Positions 10,942-21,710 of a stretch of DNA of 64,000 nt are shown piece by piece. Below the pieces are notes generated by a model, which saw only the letters and a program-made list of their open reading frames with translations, had not been told where the DNA came from and did no database searches. The DNA comes from Orychophragmus violaceus. Its lineage: Eukaryota > Streptophyta > Magnoliopsida > Brassicales > Brassicaceae. Every line of letters starts with the position of its first letter. Position 1 is the first letter of the stretch. Position numbers and translations under genes: made by a program. Location: positions 43,721,270 through 43,785,269 of the forward strand of contig CM058239.1 of assembly GCA_030180135.1 (NCBI GenBank), read 5' to 3'.

Positions 10942-12768
10942 ATGGGTCAGACCGATGGAGTGTTGACGAGTTCTGCCTCAGTCTCCACGACCTCGGCACC
11001 AGCCGGCTCAGTCGCCCAAACAATCGCGACGAGCCAGACTCCGACAAATGTTTTGTCAGGAACTAACGATCCAAGCAGAAACTGGGTGTGGTTGAGAAAC
11101 GATTCGATTCCCACCCCTGGAGGCGGATCTGGAACAACCAGACCCAATTCGCCACTGCCTTCTGCTCCACAGAGACAAGGGCCAAATGATCTTGCCGAAA
11201 TCCGTTCGATGTTAAGCCTATTGGTAGATCGAACGAGAAATAATGAGGCAAGCGCAAGGGCCCAAGAGATCGCAAATCGCTCTCTGGCTGCGCAACTCGA
11301 TGAACAGGAAAGGCGTATTAACACCCGTCTTGAAGAGCTCGCTAGCCAAAACCAGGGGGTAGATCAACACACGATCCACGAACCCCCATAAGTCCCCCAC
11401 CGTGTACACGCTTGAACTTCTCCCAGGTAGTAACTCCACCGGGAACGTCGGGGAATTTCGCCAGTACGTCGAATAGAGGCTTTCGCCCTATAATGACGCC
11501 CATCGCGACTCCGACCCCATTCGGTTCGAATTCAGCGATCACATATCCAACCGGGTCGGGAAATCGACCATTACCCGGGCTACCACCTTTCCCGAGTAGT
11601 TCAAATATCCGGCCGAGGCAACTAGGAGGCTCTGCTTTTGCCTCAAGCTCAGGAACCATTAACGGGTCAAATACGGTACAGTTCCAAACACCGCAGGTCG
11701 ACCAGACGGGATCGTTTCCAGCGATGGATCTCCTCGACCCCACTTTTCCTGGACAAATGTCCAATCAAGCATAAGCCCAGTTCGCGCCAACGATGGGCGA
11801 CGACCACGATATGCTTAGACAATATATTGAACAAGCTAAGTCTCAGTTCGTCAGTCTGAGCTCCAAGGTTCACATGGCGACAAGCGCGGCACCTGACATT
11901 GATCGAGTGATCGAAGAAACGCGACAAACGCCATTCACAGACCGGATTGCCTTCGCGAGAATCCGAGAAATCAAGAAAACTAAATTTCCGAAATTCTCCG
12001 GGAAGTCGGATCCCATAGCCCATATCAGGGCATTCCGACTAGCGATGGCAAGGGTATACCTTACCGCCGAAGAAAGAGAGCCGGCTTTCTGCAGGCTCTT
12101 CGCCGAAAATCTATCGGGCTCCGCCCTAGAATGGTTTGCCGGACTGGAAGAAAGGTCCATTGACAACTTCACCCAGTTCATGACGGCCTTCCTCAAGCAA
12201 TACTCCGTCTTTATCGAGGAAAAGACTACTGAGGCAGCTCTATTTGGCGTCTCCCAAAAACCGGATGAATCACTTCGCTCGTACATCGACCGATTTAAGG
12301 AAATAAAATCCAAAATCGCAAACCCACGAGACGAAGTAGCTATAGAAGCGCTGTGACGTGGACTGTGGTATTCAACCAGATTCCGCGAGGAAATGACAAT
12401 CCGCCAACCTCAAACACTCGATGACGCCCTTCATCGTGCATCGGCCTTCGCTCGCAACGAGGACGAAACCACGACCCTCAGAGTAAAGCACCGAAAAGAA
12501 AAGAACCCTTCGGGCTCGCAGAACTCGAACTCGAAAAAGGATTCCCGTAAATCAGGGAACGTCAATGCGGTCGAGAGCCCGTAGAGCTCGAAGAAATTCG
12601 AGTTCGACAAGGAAAAATTCTGTGAATTTCACAACAAAAGAGGACACTCGACCGAAGATTGCTATACTCGAGCTAAAGCCGAGGCTCAAAAGCGAGAGTC
12701 CGAAAGCAAACAAGAGTCCGAAGTAGAGGAGGAAACTCCGTCCGACAAAAAGGAAAGTAAATAGACCA
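10942..12768 (+). pseudogene. Tat gag, frameshifted
   Basis: Structural particle protein in three or more frames. A Ser/Thr/Pro-rich N-terminus (10942-11391) has a coiled-coil-like end (RNNEASARAQEIANRSLAAQ). A second low-complexity part is at 11412-11774. The conserved gag core (11793-12356) has KFPKFSGKSDPIAHIRAF, LEWFAGL and SLRSYIDRFKEI. After a stop at 12354-12356 the frame continues to a zinc-knuckle-like CEFHNKRGHSTEDC at about 12620-12665. Stops and frameshifts make it non-functional. Confidence 0.8.
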
Positions 12769-12979
12769 AAGAGTCAATCACCAAGAGGCCTTCTCAAAAT
12801 AAACGAGAGCGGACAAAGGAGCCAGAATCTCCCGAAACACTTCCTCAAGGGTCGCGGAAGCGAGTTGAGTTTATTCTCGGCGAGCTCAGCCTGAGCGGCA
12901 CCCCGAAAGGTTCGGCGTTATCCCCACCTCCGGCTCCCTTCAAGAGTTTACGCTCACGAATCAATCTCCCTCGTCTCTG

Positions 12980-15900
12980 TTGGGGGGGGGTGTACGGGCT
13001 ATACCCCCTAAACGAATCGACTTCATCTTCGGTGGATCCAAGCTCTGCCGAGACTCGGTCAATTCGATCAAAGCTCATCAAAGAAGAGTCGAAACTAACA
13101 AAGGGGGGGAAATCCCAATGATAGGTCTAGACCACAAGATCACTTTCCACGAGAGCGAGACAAACAATCTCGACAAACCACACGACGACGCCCTCCTCGT
13201 TTGTCTAGTAGTGGGAGATGTCGAACTCTCAAGGATAATGATCAACACAGGAAGTTTGGTGGATGTCCTCTTTTACGATGCGTTAAAAAAGATGGACTTC
13301 AACGACTCCGAGATCGTGGAAGAAAAGACGCCACTAGTAGGGTTCGCTGGCGAAACAATGTACTCGATGGGCTCTGTCTTCGCCCCGGTAATAGCTGGAG
13401 GAGTCCGAAGAATGACAGAGTTCGTCATAGTGGATCGGCCAGCTCCTTATAATGCTATTCTAGGTCGACCATGGATATACGACATGAAAGCAGTACCATC
13501 GACCTACCATCAATGCGTAAAATTCCCAACTCCCAAAGGGGTAAAAACCGTGTACGGAAGTCAAAAATTTCCCGCCATTGCTACATGAATGGATACAAGC
13601 AAATTGAGAAATCTCCTGCGTAGCAATTACAGAAAGAGGACGAGCTCGCCACCATGCAGACCAAAAGGTCGAATGATCCGAGTCAAATAGGACCCCCCAA
13701 AGGACCTCACGACTCAAGTCTGCATAGACGATGCTCATCCCGAAAGACTCGTTGGCATTGGAATCGACCTATCAGAGCCAGTCAAAAACGAACTGATCTT
13801 ACCAGCAGACATGAAAGGGATCAACATCGACGTTACCAGCCATGAGCTGAATGTCGACCCAACCTACAAACCGGTAAGACAGAAACGTCGAAAACTAGGT
13901 CCGGAACGAGCTCAAGCCGTCAATGACGAGGTTGATCGATTGTTAAAAATCGGATCGATCAGAGAGGTCAAATACCCCGATTGGCTTGGAAACCCTGTAG
14001 TGGTTAAGAAAAAGAACGGGAAGTGGAGAGTCTGCGTAGATTTCACATATCTCAACAAAGCATGTCCGAAAAACAGCTTCCCACTCCCACACATCGACCG
14101 GCTGGTCGAAGCCACCGCCGGACACCAGCTACTATCCTTCATGGATGCTTTCTCGGGGTACAATCAAATATTAATGAACCCCGAGGACCAAGAAAAGACT
14201 TCGTTCATAACTGATCGAGGCACGTACTGCTACAAAGTCATTCCCTTCGGACTAAAAAACGCAGGAGCGACTTACCAACGCCTCGTCAACAAGATGTTCT
14301 CAGGACTCCTAGGCAAAACTATGGAAGTCTACATCGACGATAAGCTGGTCAAATCTTCCAGAACAACGCGAGAAGTCCAGCGCCTGACCGGCAAAATAGC
14401 TGCCCTGAACCGTTTCATCTCGAGGTCGACTGATAAATGTCTGCCCTTCTATCACTTGCTCAAAGCGAACAAAAAGTTCCTCTGGGACGAAAAGTGCGAA
14501 GAAGCGTTCACTCAGCTCAAAGCTTACTTAAGCGAACCACCCATATTGGCGAAACAAGTAGAAGGGGAACCCCTCTACCTCTACCTAGCTGTCTCGACCG
14601 CAGCGGTAAGTGGAGTCCTGGTTCACCAAGAACAGAACGAACAACGGCCGGTGTATTACATCAGTAAGACCTTAATCAACGCTGAAACCAGATACCCCGC
14701 CATGGAAAAACTCGCCTTAGCGCTAGTGACATCGGCTCGGAAACTCTGACCATACTTTCAATCGCACTCGATCATAGTAATGACCTCTCAGCCACTGAGA
14801 ACCATCCTTCACAGTCCAAGCCAGTCTGGTCGACTGGTCAAATGGGCTATCGAGCTTAGCGAGTATGACATAGAATATAAAGCTCGGACGTGCCTAAAAG
14901 CACAAGTACTGGCAGATTTCATAATCGAGCTCCCTCCTACCGTTGAACTCGACCCGACCTCCGCCAAAAAATGGAAACTCTACGTTGATGGAGCCTCCTC
15001 AAGGCAAGGATCTGGAGTTGGAATAAAACTGGTCTCCCCTACCGGCGAAGTATTGGAACAGTCTTTCTGACTAGGCTTCGCCGCATCAAATAATGAAGCA
15101 GAATATGAAGCGTTAATAGTCGGGCTCAGACTAGCAATAGCAATAGGAGCCCGAGAAGTAGACGCGTTCAGCGATTCCCAATTGGTCACGAGCCAATATC
15201 ATGGAGACTACGAGGCCAAGGACGAGCGCATGGAAGCATACCTACAGATAGTCCATACGCTCGCCAAACAGATCGAATTCTTCGACCTAACACGGATCCC
15301 GCGGGGGGAAAACACCTCAGCCGATGCCCTAGCCGCATTAACATCGACATCAGATCCTAACCTTAAAAGGATCATACCGGTCGACGGGATCGAGAAACCA
15401 AGCATTGACATAGCCCTAAAAGCTCTGTCCTTGAAAGAGGACGAGCCTGCCGTAAAGGACGATGTCGAGCATCCAAAATGTCTCGGCAACACCAGTCGCG
15501 ACAACATCGAAATTGATGATGATCCTGATCCGAGAAATGCCGTGTACGTCGCAAACGTCCTCGACGGACCAATCCAAGCCGCGTCCACCAGTCAAGGACC
15601 CGAGCCCGACAATGACGAAGATTGGAGAACTCCGATCATTCGATACATTAGAAACGGCGAAGTTCCGGACGACAAATGGGAGGCACGGAAACTCAAAGTA
15701 CAAAGTGCAAGGTACTGCGTCACACAAGGAGAGATCTTTAAAAGGAGTCTCTCCGGACCTTACCTCAAATGCCTCAACAAAAGGCACGCCCTAGCCGTGA
15801 TCACGCAGGCCCACGACAGATCCTGCGGAAGCCATTCCGGAGGACGAGCCCTGGCCGTACGAATCAAAAGGCAAGGCTATTTCTGGCCAACAATGGCTAC

Positions 15901-16870
15901 CGAATGCGAATCCTTCTCCAACAAATGCGACAAGTGCCAAAAGCACGCCCCGATTATCCACCAAGCATCGGAGAAACTCTCCTCTATCTCATCGCCATAC
16001 CCATTCATGCGATGGGGAATGGACATCATGGGGCCCCTAGTCGCATCAGGCAAAAAGAAAGCCACACACTTATTGGTAATGACAGACTACTTCACCAAAT
16101 GGATTGAAGCAGAGTCATACAAAAAGGTCAAGGACGTTCACGTTAAGGAGTTCGTCTGGCGAAACATCGTTTGCCGGCACGGACTACCCCACGAGATTGT
16201 CACTGATAACGGTTCCCAGTTCATATCAAACGCCTTCAAGGAGTTCTGCAGAACGTGGAACATAAAGCTGACTTACTCAACGCCACGCTATCCCCAAGGG
16301 AATGGGCTGGCAGAAGCGGCTAACAAGGCAATCATGAATAGCCTCAAGAAAAGACTCAATGAGTGCAAAACGAGCTGGAGCGACGAGCTCCCAGCCGTAC
16401 TATGGGCCTACCGGACTACCCCCCGCAAATCCACCGGCGAGACTCCCTTCTCGCTGGCCTACGGGATCGAGGCGGTAGTACCAGCCGAAATCCTTGTGTC
16501 AAGCATCCGCAAAGAAGAATGCCCACGACAAGAGGAACTCAATAACAAGATGATAACTGACGTGCTCGATCTCGTCGACGAAAGGAGGAACCTCGCACTA
16601 GCTCGAATCTAGAACTACCAACAAGCCGCAGCTCGTTACTACGATTCCAAGATTAAAACTCGAAGGTTTCAAGTAGGAGAGCTCGTCTTACGGAAAGTGT
16701 TCGACCATAAAAAGGAAGAACACGCTGGGAAGTTAGGAGCAAAGTGGGAAGGTCCTTACCAGGTCACCGATGTTGTAAAGGACGGGGTCTACCGACTCAA
16801 GTCGGTGGAAACCCAGAAACCTGAACTACGACCTTGGAACATCATCAACCTCAAAAAGTACTTCCACTAG
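12980..16870 (+). pseudogene. Tat pol: protease, RT, RNase H, second RNase H, integrase
   Basis: Protease (to 13588) with the active site changed to NTG (INTGSLVDVLFYDAL) and the flap AILGRPW. RT from 13811: WRVCVDFTYLNKACPK, FMDAFSGYNQI and YIDDKLVKS. Right after YIDD (about 14355) several dozen residues of the thumb side are missing, jumping to TREVQRLTGKIAALNRF. The second RNase H-type domain is at about 14970-15350 (LYVDGASSRQGSGVGI, NNEAEYEALIVGL, FSDSQLV). Integrase has a His/Cys zinc part (CDKCQKHAP), catalytic D in WGMDIMGP, D in VTDNGSQF and E in GLAEAANK, and a C-terminal GPY-type part ending at 16870. In-frame stops at 14747 and 15068 (Arg expected) and 16610 (Gln expected) are each explained by one C-to-T change. 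Dead polyprotein. Confidence 0.88.
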
Positions 16871-17111
16871 GAGTACGACAACATAATCAAACTATGAAAT
16901 GGCTTGATCCCCTTAAAAGGGTACGTAGGCAGCTCGACTTCGAGCGCAACCACCCCCCGAACACAAAGCTCTTACCGAGCTCAACAACTTCTGACGAAGT
17001 CATACTAGCTTATCTTTGTGAAATCAAAATAAGTCTCCCAATCCAATGCCTCTTTATGTCATAAAAGTTAGAGCCATTGCGAAATACCTCACCATAACAT
17101 CCTCAAAAAGA

Positions 17112-17535
17112 GATATGAAATTATTTCTTCAAAAGCTAAAGTGATATGAAATTATCCCTCCGTAAACCAGCGATATGAAATTATCCCTTCCAAGCGATAT
17201 GAAATTATCTCTTCCAAAATCAAGCGATATGAAATTATCTCTCAAAAAAGCGATATGAAATTATCCCTCCACAAAAAACCAAGTGATATGAAATTATCCC
17301 TTCAAACAAGCGACCCGAAATGGTCCCTCCAAATCGAATGCGCTGAAATGATCGTCCCAAAACAAGCGACCCGAAATGGTCCTTCCAAATCGAACGAGCT
17401 GAAATGATCGTCCCAAAACAAGCGACCCGAAATGGTCTTTCCAAATCGAACGAGCTGAAATGATCGTCCCAAAACAAGCGACCCAAAATGGTTCTCCCAA
17501 TTCGAACGGACTGAAATGATCGTCCCAAAGAAAGA
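17112..17535 (+). repeat. two-tier tandem repeats in Tat 3' region
   Basis: Block 1 (17112-17305): seven copies of GATATGAAATTAT separated by 10-18 bp. Block 2 (about 17308-17535): four units of about 57 bp, each holding GCGACCCGAAATGGT and CTGAAATGATCGTCCC. Both blocks share the GAAAT core. Tandem repeats between integrase and the 3' LTR are known for Tat/Ogre-type elements and can seed satellites. Long minus-strand ORFs here are artefacts of the repeat period. Confidence 0.9.
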
Positions 17536-18100
17536 GATCCAGAGCGATTCTTCCAAAACCAATAATTCTTCTAAACCTTATACGGATTAAAAGAATTGAG
17601 GGACTACCCCCTCCCTCCAAGAAAAAGACAACGAAGTCGAGACAGTCATTCAAGCAAACAACCTTTGTAAGTCTACTTCGAGTCATTCCTATATACTTAG
17701 TATTCCTTATATTCAGCAATTTCGAAAGCATCAGCTATAAGCTCGAATCTTACACTACGAAAGAGTGGTACCTCGCGTACAATCGACTTAAAAGTTCGTA
17801 AAGAACTCCCTAAGGCAATTCGAGACAAGTTATTTGTCGACCCCTCCGAGGAGGTTCAAGCCGCCATAACAGCCAAAACTTTATGCTAAAGCGCTAAACA
17901 GTAAAATCTATGCTAAGGCATGCAAGATTTGAAAGCAATTCATAAAAAAAAAGAGAGAGAGGACACGATGTCCTCAAGTTCGAATGAAAGCCCACTAAGG
18001 GCAACACCAAAAACAAAAAGAAAAGCCCCCTTGGGCAACAAAAGTCTGGAGACAAATTAAAAGCCCCCTTGAGCAGCAACGAATAAAAAAAAGGGGAGGA

Positions 18101-20581
18101 CTAGAACTGCTTGGAAGGAGAGGAAGCTTCGTCTTGATCCTCCATCTGATCATCAATCGCCCTGTCCTCCTCAAGTCGACCCTCGACCTCGTCGCTAACT
18201 CGCGAGCTAACTCCGGTCGGAAGGTTCGATCCATACTGATCAAGACGAGCGGCCGCCTGGTTTAAAGGGCGCGCCAAGATCACGGAATCGTCTGACATCA
18301 CCGGCAAATTAAGTTTGCTGATACTGAAGTCCGACACCGCTGCGGCATTCATCTCCTCCGTGGCCAACCTTTTCTTCTCGGCCAAGTCCATCACCTCCTT
18401 GGTCAGATCAAGTTCGCCAGAAGCGAACTCGGCGATAAGCGCGATATTGGCCAAAGCCTCCTGAAGCCTCATCTCGGCGCTCACGGCGACTTTCCTTTGG
18501 CTCTCCTACGCCGCGATTCCCTCGAGGATCCTGAGGTATTCACCGTTCAGCCCCTTCCTCGCCTCATGGGCCGCCCCCTTGACATCAAACTTTCGGTCGG
18601 CGAGAGCCTTTTCCAGATCGCCCTGACATTGCGCAGCCCGCACATCCACAACCCGACCTGCCTCAATAGCGGTTCGAATCGCCTCCTACTCAACCGAAGC
18701 CTGAGCCAAGGCACCCTGCAACTGCGCATCCAGGTCGCCCGCCTTTTTCTGTAGCTCCTCCTCTCGAGCCAAGGACCCCTGCAACTGCGTTCTCAGGTCC
18801 CTAACCGTCTTCTCAACGGTATCGAGCTCACTTGCCTGCGGTATCTCCCGCAGCTCTCGTTCGGCCCTAGCCGCAAACCTGTTCGCAGCCTCCAAGGCCT
18901 ACGAGAAAAACGAGAATTAAGCATAAAGCATATCAAAAAGCGAAGGAAGGAAATCGTCACCTTCCCAGAAGCCGCCATCATCTCGGTATAAACGTCACCG
19001 AGAGCCATATCCCCGACAGCCGGGAGCTGAACACCTGCGGGCTTAAAATGCCTCAGCAGATAGGCCACACCCGTCGGGTCATCCGCAATCGGACATTCCT
19101 TCTGGTGCCTGAAGCGCCAGTTGAAAGACCTGGAGGACCCGGAAGAAGCAGGTCTTGCCTCAACACTCTGGTTTGATCTCCTCGAGCTCACCTCCGCGTC
19201 AGTCCTTTGACGCTTCGCCGCCGGAGGAGGAGGGCCGCCCCGGCTCCGACCGTTTGATCCCCTCGAACCATTCGATCGGGAGTTGCGCAAAACAGGCTCT
19301 CCAGACGGGATCTGAACTGGTTCCTGACCAGCCGAAAGAGGAGGTAAATCCTCCACCCCCACATTTGCCTCTCCGGACCCTGCGACCTTGGGGAGAGAAA
19401 CCTGAACAGGGTTTGGAGGAGGGATCGAAGGAGGAGGAGGAGGCCCCTCGTCCATGGCAAAAAGAAGGGCGTTGCTCAAGTCGCCGGCCTTCATTTTCTT
19501 CGCCAGATCAACGGAATCCTTCCCGTTCCGACGACTACTAGATCTTCGCGACATCTTTCCAAGAGAAGGGGTGCTTGCGGTAGAACTATCGTCTGAAACA
19601 GATCGATCTGCAGACAACACGGACTCGAGTCAGCCCGGCAAACGAAAAGGCATACGGTGCAAAAATCCTTGTACGGACTAGCCAAAATACTTACTCTCTC
19701 CAGCCCGCTCGATAATCTGAAGCGGAGCCTGAACGATTCGAGTCGAAGTGGGCCGAGAAGGGAGGCGTGATCCGTCTCGCGAAAGACAAGGTTGGTATAA
19801 AGAAGGTTGTCGGGCCGCAGGACCTAAGGCAACTCGAATTCGCTGGTCCGTAAAGTTAGACCAGCGGGTATCTCCTCTCCGAAGGCGAGCTACCAAACTC
19901 GATATATTTGGGTTCAAAGGTAATAACTCAGGAGCCTCTGCAAAGAAACCAAAAAGGTTATTAGCGAACAGCTCGATGTCAACCAGAGAAACTAGTAAAC
20001 CCCATAAGCTAACCAACGCTAGCTGCCCATCTTGTCGGGATAACCGAGTAATCAAAATCCTCGACCGAGTGATGATTGATCCTGAAGTAAAAGTATTTAC
20101 TCTTCCACACATCCCTCGTCGGGATCTCATCAAGGATCTTCCCATGGCGAGGAGAGAGGTAGTAGGTCTCAGGAAAACGAGTGTTATGTTTTACCGAACA
20201 AACCCTCATAAACTCCTCGACCCCGAAAGTGATGCCCTCCTCGACGGCTCTGACCCCGAGCCCGATGACATACCGAACGAAATTCGGAATCATCTGGTGA
20301 AAGGCCAGCTGGAGCTGGGCCAAAACCCATGAGATAATGCGAGGGATTGGAAAAAACAATCCGCATTTATCGAAATAGGTATAAGAAGCACAGCAATGAC
20401 CCTCGACGACAGTTTCCGGGGACATTTCCGGCGATGGGATAAGTATCTCCACCTCCGGCGGGATCCGGCACTTCGCCCGCAACTTCCGTATTTGGTCAAC
20501 AGTCAGACTGGACGGGGGATGGGGACCGCCCGGTCCCGCCGCCACAGTTGAACTCGCCCTGGCCGTACTCTTTCGAACCAT
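18101..20581 (-). pseudogene. antisense spliced gene of Tat element (putative gypsy-type transposon protein family)
   Basis: Minus-strand gene behind pol. Model: exon 1 20581-20014, exon 2 19937-19695, exon 3 19607-18961, exon 4 18898-18101. The introns are 76, 87 and 62 bp, all GT-AG, and the summed exons make 752 codons with the frame kept across every junction. Exon 1 (MVRKSTARASSTVAAGPGG) has a globular part (YTYFDKCGLFFPIPRII, MIPNFVRYVIGLGVRAVEEG) resembling the plant family catalogued as 'putative gypsy type transposon'. Exon 3 is basic and Ser/Pro-rich (PAAKRQRTDAEVSSRRS). Exon 4 is coiled-coil-like and acidic at its end. Only two in-frame stops spoil it (about 18683 and in the stretch before 18484). 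Function unknown. An antisense ORF here is known for Tat elements; the intron structure is my reading. Confidence 0.75.
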
Positions 20582-21167
20582 GATAGTTTGGTAAATCGGA
20601 AATTTCTTTCAAGAAAAGAAGAAAGACGAAATCTCTAGAGGAGAATGTCTCAGAATAACGGCAAAAGGAATAAGAGCGAGAGGCAAACATAAAAACAAAG
20701 AGATATAATGAGGGAGAAGAAGTTACCTTGACGATTTGTAGTGCGAGCAGTAATGGGAATCGTGCTAGGTAACTTCCCCTTTTAAAATATCTCGTGCTCG
20801 AGATCCGTGGGATCTTTCGCATCCCACAATCCCAACCGCTCAATTCAAAATTTGTAAACGATTACGAAAAAATATTGAGACGGTTAGGATCCTTCAGTTC
20901 CTTGCGATCTCGACCGTCGATGCAGGATCTAAAGGCATGAGCGAAGGATTAACGATTAAGTCATATCCGCCGTGGTAACGGACGCGCCACTAATAGGCTG
21001 ATCCAACCCACGCGCCTGATCTTGGCCACCCGATTAAAACAAGATCTGCGGACGAGGCGAAAACAATCATTAGGGCTTCCTTAACGCCTAGAGCACGCGC
21101 GCGTCTTCCCGAAAACGTCCACCGCCCATTAACCTCGACTTCTCGAAATCAATGGGCTGGGGGCTAT

Positions 21168-21704
21168 TGTTGGTACTGGATTTCCCTCTAGGAAATCTGG
21201 CCCATTAAAAAACAAGACAGAGGCCCGTATCTATGAGCCCGTTCCAGGATCAAAGGCGAAGAGATGAGCCGATTCGATCGTTGGGCCCAAACGAATGACG
21301 CTTTGACAAGGCCCAAGCGATGCCGAAGTAAGAGGCGATCGAGCTCGAGCTCGGCAGGAGACGACGTGGAGGTAGAGCAACTCGGTCTTTTCCAGTTCAA
21401 CTGATCCGCGAGAATCACGAGGATCGTTACGAAGGAGAGGCCGAAATATCGGAACAGAGAGGTCAGAGTCGAGACTATTTAAAAGAAGAAGTGGCGACTC
21501 ATTCAAGATATTCCAACCCTAACTTAGAACACTTCGACTATATGGGTCGAACATCATACTTTGTACTCTCTTTTCGATTGTGTTTGTTATATCTCGACGA
21601 TCAATCTCAATAAAGTCTTTGATTCATAGGAAACTATACCATTTGTATATCCAAAAGTCCAAATCCACGAATACAAATTCTTAGTGTGAATCCCGGATCT
21701 CACA
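21168..21704 (+). repeat. 3' LTR of Tat element
   Basis: Starts TGTTGGTACTGG after the G-rich tract GGGCTGGGGGCTAT (21154-21167) and ends GGATCTCACA. 537 bp. Followed by GTAAC and the copia C gag start. Confidence 0.88.
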
Positions 21705-21710
21705 GTAACC

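Larger units (their letters stand above)
10442..21704 (+). mobile_element. Ty3/gypsy Tat-lineage element, 5'-truncated, with antisense gene
   Basis: Order: 5' LTR remnant (10442-10770), primer site, gag, protease, RT, RNase H, a second RNase H-type domain, integrase, tandem repeats, an antisense spliced gene, polypurine tract, 3' LTR (21168-21704). An extra RNase H-like domain plus an antisense ORF behind integrase is the known layout of the Tat lineage. The first about 205 bp of the 5' LTR are missing, replaced by the Athila-like LTR. The element carries several stops and an RT deletion, so it is dead. On the right it abuts copia C six bases upstream of the gag ATG. Confidence 0.88.

Noticed and set aside
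17112..17305. Regularly spaced short repeats resembling a CRISPR array
   Set aside because: The setting is plant retrotransposon DNA, spacers are related to each other, unit spacing is irregular and no cas-like gene is near.
17235..17731. Several overlapping minus-strand ORFs with repeated GRSF/WDDHF words
   Set aside because: They come from the tandem repeat period lacking stops in those frames. The protein is itself a repeat with no known family.
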